Shown here one piece after another: positions 33,707-44,423 of a stretch of DNA of 64,000 nucleotides. The translations under genes and the position numbers were made by a program. The notes beneath the pieces are model-generated. The model saw only the letters and a program-made list of their open reading frames with translations, did no database searches and was not told the DNA's origin. The stretch is taken from the NCBI GenBank assembly GCA_020744425.1, contig JAGMUV010000046.1, positions 62,001 through 126,000 on the forward strand. Reading direction: 5' to 3'. This DNA comes from Dactylonectria macrodidyma. Its lineage: Eukaryota > Ascomycota > Sordariomycetes > Hypocreales > Nectriaceae. Each line of letters opens with the position of its first letter. Position 1 is the stretch's first letter.

Positions 33707-34022
33707 CATGCAATCTTAGGACCCATAGCTTTACATGTGACTACCCTTCTATTTAATAGTTAGTTCCTGCCATAGCGGAACCAGTAGGGCTGAGATCGTA
33801 GTAGGACCGGGGGCCCCCTTTTCAACTCTAATGAAGCGGTCGGGATCGGGACAACTGTTAAAACTAATAATAAAGGTCCAGGTTACTATATAGTAACTTG
33901 AACATATAAGTGTCACGGCCCAGGCTGACCCATTATAGCATCAACCCGCTAGCAGACTGGATCTCCTTCCTTCCTGCTTAAACCCCGCCACATTCGGGGA
34001 CACAGAGGCTTCATTGTCTAAG
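33707..34022. other. Intergenic region, no gene seen
   Basis: A TGTCACGGCCC sequence at 33912 resembles an LTR end but no partner end or duplication was found. Confidence 0.35.
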
Positions 34023-34457
34023 CTACCTGGAGAGTTCGAGCCTCGCTAGGTGCACCAACCTTAACAACAGAACTTCAAAAGCGACGAGGTTCGTTGTGGT
34101 ATTGATGATCCGCTGACGCATGGAGCTGACATCTTTGAAGGCGAAACGAAGGATCTCGAACTTCTTTTGGGTGGTGGTTTTCAGGCTGTCATAACGGCCT
34201 ATTTCGCGCTGCAAATCTCGAATCACCTTGTCGGCGCTGTCCACGAGGTGAAGAAGGCGTTTCTCGCGATGAGAGTTTAGACTTGTCCGGTCCTCCTTTA
34301 AGTCTTCATCAATCTCGCTCAGGATGACGCCAATGTTGGACACGTCGTCGGAAATATCCCGGCCCTCTTTAGCGGATTTCTTGTAACGACGGTAGACAGT
34401 CCATGCCAGGGTGGCAATGGCTGCAATGTCACCTACGCTGACATTCATGTCGGGCAC
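34023..34457 (-). CDS. Small protein resembling the N-terminal domain of fungal NLR/STAND proteins (HeLo-like)
   Basis: An intronless 144-aa protein. MPDMNVSVGDIAAIATLAWTVY and the following amphipathic helices match the start of HeLo-like/STAND N-terminal domains in fungal NLR and heterokaryon-incompatibility proteins (typical opening VSVGDI..I..LA..VY). Such domains trigger cell death or membrane damage when attached to NACHT sensors. Here the protein stops after one domain, so it is either a truncated NLR or a stand-alone signalling partner. No NACHT domain follows on this strand, but NLR pieces lie downstream at 38.4 and 43.4 kb. Confidence 0.5.
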   Translation of the reverse strand: MPDMNVSVGDIAAIATLAWTVYRRYKKSAKEGRDISDDVSNIGVILSEIDEDLKEDRTSLNSHREKRLLHLVDSADKVIRDLQREIGRYDSLKTTTQKKFEILRFAFKDVSSMRQRIINTTTNLVAFEVLLLRLVHLARLELSR

Positions 34458-36174
34458 AGCTTAACAGGTAATGTGGCAGGAGCTCAAAGGCTAACGAAGG
34501 CAGAACTAGGTTTCGTCGTCAAACAATCAGGAGGCTTGGAGGCGCTGAAGAGAACAAGGGCAAGTTTGGATTGGAGAGGGGGTGATATTTCCTTTCATCC
34601 TCCAAATCCCATCTCAGCCCAAGACAGGGTTGAAAGGACATACAAATCCTGGCGAATGACGAGATCGCTAAGCCTAGGACTCTGCCTTCCCAACATCTTT
34701 GAGATGGCCACGTTACCGAAGGGTTCTGAGCCTACGGAGTACAGAACGACATCATACACCCGATGGTAAATTGAGTTGTGGCTTGCGAGGCTTTGGGGCT
34801 CGGCCACGCAACTCAGCCACGCAAGTTATTGCCCATCAATACACAGATGAATAATGGCTGGAAACATCCAATGTGTAGTCGCGTTGTGTTGGATGCTAGG
34901 CAGCGAAGGTAGGCAACCCAATTGAAGCGCGTTACGGGAGGGACAGGAATCAACAAGTGACGGAGGAGGTGTTCCCGGGGTACTCTATGTTGTCAGTGAG
35001 CCGTGGGATGCCCATCAGGGGGGTGAGCGGCATGACCCGAAGGCTGGCTGAGGAGCGTGACCCAAAGGCTGGCACGCTGACGGCTTGTTCCATTAGCTAC
35101 TCTGGAGGCAATGCAGTCTGGTCAGTGATCAGATGTTCGGATTAAAGCCACGACGTGCCAATACCCTGGATAACATGGCTACTTTGTACACGCATGTACC
35201 GCCAGGAAGAAAGAAGAAAAGGAGGGTTACTCATCTGTGTTTTGCTGCTAGCCTAGGTGAGTGTACCGGGGCACACGCACACCAACATGCTTTGGCAATT
35301 TCCATGCTAGTGAGATTTTCTCTGGCAATAAACAGATGGGCAGCGTGATTCCAACTGGGTAAAGCATGTGGGAATCAATACTAGGGATACTCCTTCATAC
35401 ATGTGACAGTCGATACTGCAAAGGATGGCATCAACATCGGCACGGGTGCATTCAGTGTTTGGCAATGCGGAAGCCTCCAGTCTGGCGTAAGCTGTGAACT
35501 AATCCGATGCCTGGGCGTGCTGCCCACCACTGTGGTCCGCCCGTCCCCTGAGACATCTCGAATATCATCACTTGCGGTCTCGGTTTGAACATTTGCCACC
35601 CTCTTGCCCTACCATGGTCCTTAGGGGGGGCATAGACTCTTATGATTGCCATCAGTTATTGCACGCACAGCTGGCTACCATAATGGCACATGAACTGGAG
35701 CGGCAGATTCAGCCAGTCACGCCACCATAGTACGTCAGTTCGAGACTGCTCAAGGGGCCAAGCCTCTCTCGTGATAATTCTCCTTCGCCCTCCACCTCAA
35801 AGTCGGGTTCACAGTAGCTGCGCCGCCGCCTATGCCTTTCGGAACCACCTCTTGCAGAGGCATCCGTCACATGCCAACTCGGCGGTGACTTCGGTCGCCT
35901 TTGCCACCAGCCACAGCATTATCGTCGCGTGCCCCCTCAATGACCACCCTGAGCAGCGCCGTCTGCTCATTCCCCAAAGCTAGTCAAGGGATGAAGGACG
36001 ACCTTTTGCTGGTGCCTACAATGATATTTGCATAGGCATCAGACATCACGAGACGGTGGGTAGGTGTGAAGCAACATTAAGAGCTCTGCTAGAGAACAAC
36101 ATGAATCGTTATCTTACAAAGGCAGGTTTTCTGTTACAGCCACAGGAAGATTTTGGCAAGTTTGCGCAGGCGAG
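34458..36174. other. Gene-poor region of about 1.7 kb
   Basis: No convincing gene. Frames at 34957-35348 and 35690-35983 lack domain features. Confidence 0.45.
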
Positions 36175-37423
36175 GTGCACACAATGCCAATCTGCAAAGT
36201 GTCTGAGCAACTCACAAATAACGTTTTACTGTCAGATGAAGTCATAGACTTCATTTTCCATGTCCTTGTGGCCATGTACAAGCCGAGGTCGGTCATACTT
36301 CAATTCCCCTCGTGGTTTCGAAACGAACACTCGTCTCTGCCGAAAAGGCCTCGTGCGCTGGGTCTTGGTTCTTCACTCTATTTTTCCAATTCATCATCGG
36401 AACTCCCTTCACTGGACACTGGGGTTGGTGGATATCGAGAAGGACAGAGCTGTGTTCAAATTCTATGACTCTTTGCAGCGCGATAGCCGTGCCCAAAGGG
36501 TAAGAGATCGAATGGTGAAATGCATGAGGGAATGAATATGTCACAAGAACTCATCTTTGAAACCAAGGTTTGTTTCCCATATCAACACCGATTTAACTAC
36601 TTGATGAACTAAAACCAACTGAATCAGAATTGCGGCCAACAAGCCGACACAACAAGCTGTGGTGTCTTCATTAAAGTTCTTGTGGGACATTCTCCAGGGA
36701 AAGCCAATCCCTCAGTCCATCGAAAACCCATTGGAGGAGAGGCACCAGGTGCTCTCTATGTTGCGTAACGTTGACGTTACTAAGCTGTCTACTCTTCCCA
36801 AGCCATACAGTCAACTTCTCAGTGAACTCAGGCAAGAAGAGACTTCGAGTGCCATCAATACGATGACGCTTTATATGATACAAGAGGGCATTGATTGAGA
36901 GAAAGAACGCCTGAAGAAGGCTGAGAATTCTTATGCCGAAGCAACGACCCAACTGAATCGGCTCGAAATACAACTGGACAACACAAAAGCAATGGTCGCT
37001 CTCATCGGAACGCCTCCTAAGAAGGAAACTTCTCTTACTTCTAATGAACAGGAGGATACCGGCGCTTACATCGACGACGGTAACAACAGGACGCCCACGG
37101 AAAAGCCAAGTATAAGAGCGGAGAAAAGGAAGTCGGACACACTTGGTATAGTAGAGAGAAGCATGCAAGCAATCTTCCAGGATGGTGTCTATTGCGGCGT
37201 CCTGAAAGGTGTTGAACAAAGTTTGGTCTAGGTAAATAAGTTTATTGGAGAACTGGAAAATCGGATCCAGTCAACCTCGGTCAGCATTACGAGCCACTCG
37301 ACTGTTATGGATGATGCGAAGCAGAAGCTAGAGCAGTTAGGTGATTTGTATACTGCTAGGAAAGCCCTCGATCGTCTTGACATAGATGTAGCCCATCTAT
37401 TAGTCGCCCAGCTGGATAGGTAA
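36175..37423 (+). pseudogene. Ulp1-like (C48) cysteine protease pseudogene with coiled-coil tail
   Basis: Plus-strand pieces in different frames keep the order of a Ulp1 catalytic domain: LSDEVIDFIFHVLVA (about 36230), HWTLGLVDIEKDRAVFKFYDSL with the catalytic His and Asp (about 36415), and QADTTSCGVFIKVL with the catalytic Cys (about 36645). A putative intron lies between the last two. The frame then shifts into LQGKPIPQSIENPLEERHQVL, meets a stop at 36896, and goes on as a long Glu/Lys-rich coiled coil to about 37423. Stops and shifts make it a pseudogene. Such Ulp1 genes are often repeated in fungal accessory DNA. Confidence 0.6.
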
Positions 37424-37510
37424 TTAGGTATTGCCAAACGAGTGCCAGAGTTTCAAAGACGTTAAAAGCATAACAATTTACCACATAGGCTTATAATACC
37501 TTATTCTTAA

Positions 37511-37650
37511 TCTCATTAATCCTACTATTAATCCTACTATTAATCCTACTATTAATCCTACTATTAATTCTACTATTAATCCTACTATTAATCCTACTAT
37601 AAACCCACTATTATCCTGCTATTAATCCCATAATTAATCCTACTATTCGC
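37511..37650 (+). repeat. 12-bp tandem repeat (CTATTAATCCTA)n
   Basis: At least eight near-perfect copies of CTATTAATCCTA run from about 37511, decaying toward 37650. No coding role is apparent. Confidence 0.85.
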
Positions 37651-37695
37651 CCTACCAGCTGAAATATATCCCATTATTCTTTTACTCCCTTTCTA

Positions 37696-38106
37696 ACAAA
37701 CTGACCCTTTAGCTTTCCTACAATGTTGACATTTAAAATCATGACTAGCAGAATGGATCTTTCTCCCACCTTCTTGGCACTCTACCCTCTTACTTAGGTA
37801 TACCTTCTACTACTTCTTCATTCTTTTACATTCTAGACATGTATCAGCATAAGAAGCAGAATGCACCTTCCCATTGCCTGCTCTACATTCCACCCTCGGA
37901 CTCTTAAGCTTCCTAGACTCACGCCCGTTACTACATGCTGGACACTTAGCAGTATAATTGACGGAATGCATCTTCCTCCCACCTGCCCTGCAAAATACCC
38001 TCTTGCACTTAAACTTATTCTCACTAACTGGGGATGTTATCGAGGGCAAGCAAGTTACGATCGCGACAGTTGTCTCGCGCGGAGACAAGACTGTCCCTTT
38101 CACCAC
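37696..38106 (-). CDS. Tandem Cys/His zinc-knuckle-like repeat protein, possibly truncated
   Basis: The minus-strand frame encodes three spaced copies of the pattern C-x7-H-x7-C-x2-C: CRAGGRKMHSVNYTAKCPAC, CRAGNGKVHSASYADTCLEC and CQEGGRKIHSASHDFKCQHC. The regular spacing strongly suggests a small metal-binding module, presumably zinc. The annotated ORF (98 aa from ATG 38106) covers the first two; the third is in the same frame after two TAG codons within a GAAGAAGTAGTAGAAG microsatellite. I do not recognise the family. It may be a fragment of a larger repeat protein, perhaps transposon-derived. The start codon is a guess, because no signal identifies the true N-terminus. Confidence 0.4.
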
Positions 38107-38429
38107 CCCCCTCCCCTTTCGCTTTGGAGCTTTAAAATCCCAAATAAATATTTAGAATATTCCCCGCCACCGTAGCACACATTATGGTACTGTCTCTGAA
38201 TACGTGCCAGGAGGTAGACTGCCTCGTGCCAGAATAAAACGGTACAATTCCCCAGGCGTATACTTACTCTTAACAACGCCACAAGGTTACAGTTCCGTCA
38301 CGTGCTTGAAGACATGAGACGTGGCCCCCATCCCATGGATTTCGTGGACTCTCATCTCTACCCATATTCGAGGAGACACGAACCGGACTTCCAAGTCTTA
38401 ACGACCGCAACTGGGAAAGGCTTAACTGG

Positions 38430-38810
38430 CTTCCAAGACGGAATGGACTTCGAGCCCTTTTCTTGTTGCGCTGGGCAGCCTTTGCCTTGCGACCTCTCAC
38501 AGTCTTCGAGATCACGGAAGCTGTTCTAGTTGACGAATGCGAAGATTTTCCGATCGGCGAACTCCCCGACTCGTTCGACCATGTATACAACAAGACTAAT
38601 ACTGGACCTTTGCAGTTCACTCTTGGAAACTCGGAGCCAAACCTCGAAGTCCTTTGCCGGGCAATGGGCGGTGCACCTCATACATTTCTCAGTCAAACAA
38701 TATCTGTTGTGCAATCTTCTGAACCAAGGCACGCTCCTACTCTTGAGCTTCGTAGAGCAATGTACCTGTAGGGTCTCGACAGATCGCCCTCCAGTTTCCT
38801 ACCATTAACC
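38430..38810 (+). pseudogene. NLR/NACHT-protein winged-helix fragment
   Basis: Plus-strand frames carry LLRWAAFALRPLTVFEITEAVLVDE and, after a frame change, LDLCSSLLE followed by IHFSVKQYLL. In order these match the helical region following the NACHT domain in fungal ankyrin-NLR proteins (W..FA.RPL...E..EA......LDLC..L......L.HFSVK.YLL). The NACHT itself is absent and the frame shift indicates a dead remnant. Confidence 0.55.
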
Positions 38811-39119
38811 ACGTAAGGGGTAGGACCCAAGAGAGGAACAGTGTGTATTTCCTAATGAAGGTAGTATTCCTCGGGATTAGGGTAGCATAGAATGGCAGAT
38901 ATATGTGCGTGACGGCGATCGAGAGTATAACCGTAACCATAGCGCCCATCGCCAAGCCTGGGCCTTAATAGTCGCTTGATTCAGGGTTGCTCATTGAGTA
39001 GTCAGTGCTTGTAAATATGCTCCAAGTGATATCCAGCTTGCCCACACCGACCATTCATGCAAGTCAATTGTGAACACTGTCCCAGTCTCCTAGCAGACAA
39101 ACAAATCGATATAGTCATC

Positions 39120-39399
39120 CTTTCGAGCCACTGCTATTATGGGGGCAGCCTCTGTGAATTCGCCTCTAAGAGATTTCTACCTCATCTAATCTGAACGTTC
39201 GTGCTGGTAAGATGTATATACTTTTCTATCCTTCTTATAAATAAATAAATTGAAGTAATTATCATTTTAAGCTATTATTACTATTAAAGCAGCCTTTAGA
39301 AATCCGCCTTTAAGAGATTCTTACTTTATTTAATTTAAATATTTATAGTAATAAGATATATATACCTTTCTATCCTTTTTATAAATAAACAAATTAATA
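39120..39399 (+). repeat. 144-bp tandem duplication, second copy heavily C-to-T / G-to-A mutated
   Basis: Copy 1 (about 39120-39255) and copy 2 (about 39264-39399) align without gaps at a 144-bp offset. In the 40 bp 39181-39220, I count 14 differences from 39325-39364; 13 are C-to-T or G-to-A changes from copy 1 to copy 2. This is the signature of RIP on both strands. Confidence 0.75.
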
Positions 39400-39405
39400 T
39401 AGTGT

Positions 39406-40215
39406 GTTGGGCAGGGAGACAAGAGGGACACCACCACCCGAAGTGACGGATGCCATAGGGTAGGCAGGATGCGTAGCAGAGCGAGGAAGGATGAGACTTG
39501 CAAAATAAAACAGATAAAAGGAGGGCCAGAACTGCAATTAAGCAGCTGGCTAGAAAATAAATCAGATATTCGGGTTAATCAAATGAATCTCATTATAATA
39601 GCTTATTATAATTATTTTAATCCTAGCTTATAGATTTTATTACTACTAGCTTATAGTTAAGCAATAATATATCTAGCTATATCTTTATAACCTTATGAAC
39701 TAATCCGTTTTCTTAACAGTAGCTTTTTCTCTCTCTTCCGCTCTATAAATATCAAACCTCTAGAATGGTAGTAAAGAGAGATATTAAATGTACTTTAGTA
39801 AGGATACCGTCCGCCTTAAGTCCTATCTCCATTAGCTAGAAAAAAAACCGATAGGGATACTATCCACCCTAAGAGTCCTTCTTATTAGCTATATTAAGTA
39901 GAGCACTTACGTACCTTTTCCCTCACAGCACCTACTACTACATGCTACCGCTGTCTATATCTACTGATTTTAACCTCTTTTCACCTTATAACATCACGTC
40001 TCATAGTCATAATATAATAAAATATCATCTCCTGTATAGAGCCTGCTTGTGCCGATAGAATCATCCACTTTTCTTATGCATTGCTATTATTATGCTACTA
40101 TAGAATGAAATCTCCACCATCTGACTTGATTTTTTTTTTTCACAAACACCTACCCAGCCACCCTCACAACCCCCTCAACCCGAACCCGAATCGCCCCTTT
40201 GCTGAATTTTGCTGG
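39406..40215. other. A/T-rich intergenic region
   Basis: TA-rich and probably RIP-degraded between 39560 and 40130. Includes a T run at 40131-40140. No gene is seen. Confidence 0.45.
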
Positions 40216-40764
40216 CTACTTTGACGCGTTCACCCCATTCATGCCGCCATAGTCCTCCTTGAGCTCTTGACCAGGCGCGGAAGATTGGGCAGGCTGAAGA
40301 ATGTACAGCATGCGTACCCATTCCGTGTCACTGACGTTCTTCCATGCATGCATCGTGGCGCGCTGGATGCAGATATCCCCACGCCGCATGAGCCGCGTTT
40401 CCCCAGAGTCCAGTACCAGCTCAACAGTGCCCTCCAGAACCACTCCGTAGTCGAGGCTAGCCGTCTTGTGCATGGGCGAAGTCATGCTGGGCGGGATGTC
40501 GACGTATCGAAGCACAGTCCCCGTAGATACGCTTAGGCCTGGGGGGTTCTTGAGGAAGTGCTGATAAGATTTGATGTCTGCACTGTCGCCAAGGTCTACG
40601 GGGAATTTCTCGGTGACGTAGCACTGCGCGAAGGCGGCATCATTCTTGGCGATTTCATAGAAAGGTGCATCTTCTGGGATTGACTTATCGATGATCGCAC
40701 GTCCTTGGTCGTCGTTGATAGTGATGAGCCGTTTAGGGAGGGAGAGTTTGCCTTGCAACGCCAT
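40216..40764 (-). CDS. Cupin-domain protein
   Basis: An intronless 182-aa protein, no signal peptide. One cupin beta-barrel is evident: PPSMTSPMHKTASLDYGVVLEGTVEL (motif 1 with His and the G-V-V-L-E-G-T strand) and RGDICIQRATMHAW (motif 2 with His), close to the metal-ligand pattern of cupins. Many cupins are dioxygenases, epimerases or hydrolases; the class cannot be fixed here. It is divergently transcribed from the fumarylacetoacetase-like gene at 41163 with about 400 bp between, so a common promoter and pathway (ring cleavage followed by hydrolysis) are plausible but inferred. Confidence 0.8.
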   Translation of the reverse strand: MALQGKLSLPKRLITINDDQGRAIIDKSIPEDAPFYEIAKNDAAFAQCYVTEKFPVDLGDSADIKSYQHFLKNPPGLSVSTGTVLRYVDIPPSMTSPMHKTASLDYGVVLEGTVELVLDSGETRLMRRGDICIQRATMHAWKNVSDTEWVRMLYILQPAQSSAPGQELKEDYGGMNGVNASK

Positions 40765-41162
40765 GATATGTGAGGATGCGGTGAGTGTACAATGATGTGG
40801 GATCTGTACTGGAAGAAGAGAACGGGAATGCCACGATCACTTTGAGAACTTCTTAACATCGCATTCTCTGGATAGCCTCGATTTGTCGACAACCCGCTCC
40901 ACGGCGGACTTGACTACCGGTGAATCAGATTCCGGGTTCACGAACCAACCCCACACGACCCGAGCAGGAACCCCGGCGCCCCTTCCGGGGTGGGGTGCAC
41001 TCGGCTCGGTTCAGCACTCCCACCAACGATCATGCTGTTGCATTGGAAAAAAACGAGAATGGAGATGCGCACACCCTAATAACAGGTGGAGAGCCAGCAT
41101 TGGAGGGAATGGATTTGGATATGAGCTTGCAACACGGGCACAGAAGTCACCAAACAGACACG

Positions 41163-42567
41163 ATGGAGTCTCGATCCTATGCCCATCACTTCTCGGAGCA
41201 CAACATCCCATTCGGCGTTGCGTCGTCCGAGAGGCACCCTCTCCCGCGCCCAGCAACCAGGCTCGGAAACACCGTATTCTTCCTGGAAGCCCTGTATAGA
41301 CAGGGCTTCTTTGAGGGCGTCACTAACCTGCCGTATGATGTGCTGGACCAGCCCAACTTGAGCCAGCTGGCGGCTCTACCCCGCCCGGTTCTTCGAGCTT
41401 TGAGGCAGAGGATCCAGGATGAGTTCAAACAAAACGGTCTCGCGGCTGTCTTAGAGGAGGCAAAGGAAGACATGGACGATGTCAAGCTCCATCTGCCTGT
41501 TGCCATAGGTGACTTCTCAGGTACGACTCAGCCACCATCCCGAGGGACTTGAAAAACTGACGTGAGCGAAGACTTCTCCTGCTCACTCGAGCACGTCAAG
41601 AATGCCGGCAGGGTCATCTTCAACGATGGACGCCCGCCTCCCGCCTTCTTCAACTTCCCAATCGGGTATCAGGGCAGAGCCAGTTCGATCGTAGTCTCGG
41701 GGACGGACATCGAACGGCCTCTGGGCCAATTCAGAAACCCAAAGCCGGCAGCGGCAGATGCCGGAGCGGATGTGAAACCAGTCATCTACGGCCCTTCGCA
41801 GAAGATGGACTATGAGCTGGAGCTTGCTGCCATCATTGGCAAGCCTCTCCCGATGAAGCAGAGGCTCAAGGCGACGCGGGCCGACGAGCACATATTTGGC
41901 TTCGCCTTGCTGAACGACTGGAGCGGTAAGTGCGAAATCCCTGTCCCACCCCAGCATCAACCCAACTGACGAGTGGCATTGGTTAGCTCGCGACATTCAG
42001 GGTTTCGAAATGACGCCCCTGGGGCCCTTCAACGGCAAAAGCGTTGGCACCACCATGTCCCCCTGGATCGTGACCTTGGAAGCCCTCGAACCCTTCAAGG
42101 TGATGGGCCAGCCACAATCACCGGTTCCTGCATATCTGGAGGACCTGAACAGGACGACATACTCGATCCGGATGCAAGCCGAGATCGTTGTCGAGGGCAA
42201 GGCCACCGTCATGTGCGTTTCCCGGGTGCAGTCAATGTACTGGACCACGAGGCAGATGGTCGCCCACGCTGTGAGTTCTGGCAGCTCGCTCCGCACTGGA
42301 GACGTGCTGGCGACCGGCACAGTTAGCGGGCCGGGGGAGGGGGCGCTGGGATGTCTGCTGGAGGTGACCCGGGGTGGGTCGGCGCCGGTCCGGCTGAGCT
42401 GTGGAGGCTCGAGGGCGTTCTTGGAGGATGGGGACACCGTCCGGCTGACGGCTACCGCTGGGGACGAGTCATCTGGCGTGGGATTTGGGGAGTGCACGGG
42501 AAGAGTTGTGCCGAGCCAGCCGTTTGACGACTGCAACGGGACCGGTCCCGAGTGTGGGCGGCTGTAG
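41163..42567 (+). CDS. Fumarylacetoacetase-like hydrolase (FAH family)
   Basis: Three exons (41163-41520, 41572-41925, 41987-42567) give 430 aa, close to the usual 420 aa. The N-terminal FAH_N part begins HNIPFGV. The catalytic domain keeps DFSCSLEH (Asp and His of the DF.....H site), the metal-binding ELE in MDYELEL, and NDWSARD, ending in a FLEDGDTV strand. Canonical enzymes read GYHGR in the PIGY.GRASS loop; this one reads GYQGR. FAH cleaves fumarylacetoacetate in tyrosine/homogentisate breakdown; the altered loop and genomic context (P450, FAD oxygenase, cupin) suggest a paralog acting on another diketo acid. ATG 41163 is the best start; longer upstream frames are possible. Confidence 0.82.
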
Positions 42568-43429
42568 AGGTGTAAGCCTTGAGAAACACCGCCGCAATCA
42601 AGACATGCTCTGTTATGGGATGTGATTACGATGTAGAAGTAATGAGAGGTGCCAAGATGATCTGGAGCTTAGGCAACTGTGAAAGCATTGGGTTTATAAG
42701 AAATGCTTAAATGTGAAGAAAATGGTGTTTTTTTGACTTCGTGATAGCAGCAACTCGCCCTTGATGGAGCGGACAACAAACTTAGTAGTAGCAGATGATC
42801 TAGAGAGACGGCCTGTATTGTCTCGTCAACCCCCATTCAGAGCTTCAGTTTCCTCAGCAAATGTCAAACCAGTGATGTTCGTGCCGGTCGCTTGTCATGT
42901 GGGAGGGGTTCGGGATTCAGCTCCACTAGAAGAGTTCCCCTTCAATAGCGAGATGTAGTTGCTCTACAGCCCGCCCCTTAATTAATTCAATCTCCTAGGT
43001 TTCCTTCTGATCTTTATGTTAAAATAGCTTTATTTCTAGTGCTTTTATTAAAAATAAGAAAATATATTAAAGAGACTTATAAAAGGGTCAGCTTTATATA
43101 GAACTAAGTTTCTATTACAATTTCTTTTAAATTTAAAAAGAGACTTTAAACTTAATCCACTTTTAATAACTTCAACTAACTTTAATAACCTAAATAGTCC
43201 TTAGTAGCTTAATTATTAGCGTATAACAGCTTTATCAGTTTAAGAGTGTCTAAGTTAGCTAGATCTCTAGAGATAAATAGCTAGCTTCCTTCTTTCCTCC
43301 GTAAACATAAGAAAAAGATAAGATCGTCTATCGTCCTCAAGCTGTCCCAATCAATCCATCCCATTTGATAGATACAAGCAAGGGCAGACACTACTGAAAA
43401 GGATAGAAACGGCCATAAACCTCTTTATA
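42568..43429. other. Intergenic region with A/T-rich relic
   Basis: 42990-43310 is strongly TA-rich, like an RIP-degraded repeat. No gene is seen. Confidence 0.4.
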
Positions 43430-43950
43430 GACCTTGAGGAACGGACATAAGCCCGCGGCGCGGTTTCTCATCGTCAAAGGGGCAGACGTTAACGCGCAGG
43501 GCAGTGATGCATCGACGTCATTGATCTGGGCTTCATTGAATGGACATGAAGCCGCGGCGCGGCATCTCATCGATAATGCGGCGGACATTAGCGCTCGGGA
43601 CAATGATGGATCGACAGCACTGATGGAGGCGTCGTCGAATGGATACGAGGGAGTAGCGCGGCTGCTCATCGATAAAGGGGCGGACATTCAAGCTCAGAAC
43701 AATGATTGATGGATGGTGCTGATGGGACCTCACGGAAAGACACGAAGCCATATCGCGGCTTCTCGCCTATGGCTGGGCGGACGTTCGGGCTCAGGACAAG
43801 TTTGGATCGTCGGCAATGGCAGTGGCCTCGCGATTGGGACACGAGGCGACGCGGCTTTTGAGGGTTTTCAACGAGAGAGCAGTGTGTAGGATAACCAGGC
43901 AAACTCATCTATGGCCCAAGAGCGGAAAATCGGCCTTGGTTGAGATTCAC
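43430..43950 (+). pseudogene. Ankyrin-repeat gene fragment
   Basis: The frame at 43434-43709 encodes three ankyrin repeats (NGHEAAARHLIDNAADISARDNDG, then SNGYEGVARLLIDKGADIQAQNND). After a stop at 43708 another frame continues with RLLAYGWADVRAQDKFG and LGHEATRLLRVF. The repeats are typical of the C-terminal sensor of fungal NLRs. The frame change makes it a pseudogene, perhaps of the same NLR as at 38.4 kb. Confidence 0.6.
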
Positions 43951-44423
43951 GGACTAGCCCCTCCCACCCTGTGAGGGTAATCACCTCTGTCAGTGCTGTT
44001 CTGGGTAATTCCTGTCTGCGGTGGGGCTGATGCCGCGATGTAGCCATTCGGTGATGTCGTGATGCCGGAGCGACTCCGGGCTGTGGACGGTTAACGTGGG
44101 CGCCGTATGCACGCAGCCGCTTATCTTTTGGACATGACGAATGAAGCTTGATTCAATAGTATCTTGGATCTATGGCGCCATCTCCCACTCGACCCCTTCT
44201 CTACCGCCATCCCTGTTGGAGATAATTAATACAACGACTCAACAGCGACTTCGGCAGAATCCTCGACAGCACCCCCGCAGGAGACCTTCAGCGGGAACGC
44301 AACCGGGAGGATGGTCAATCCAATCGCGGGTGGTTTGAAGTTAAAAGTTCCGTGGGCTGGGAATGTGCAGAATGCGGATGATCTAGCGGATGAGCAGGTC
44401 TCATTAGAGCATGGTATGACAGT
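43951..44423. other. Intergenic region, no gene seen
   Basis: Between an ankyrin relic and the 3' end of the P450. No gene recognisable. Confidence 0.4.

Noticed and set aside
33902..34020. Possible third LTR starting TGTCACGGCCC
   Set aside because: No matching terminal end or target duplication was found.
37511..37650. CRISPR-like array
   Set aside because: Units are contiguous 12-bp repeats with no spacers, in a eukaryotic genome.
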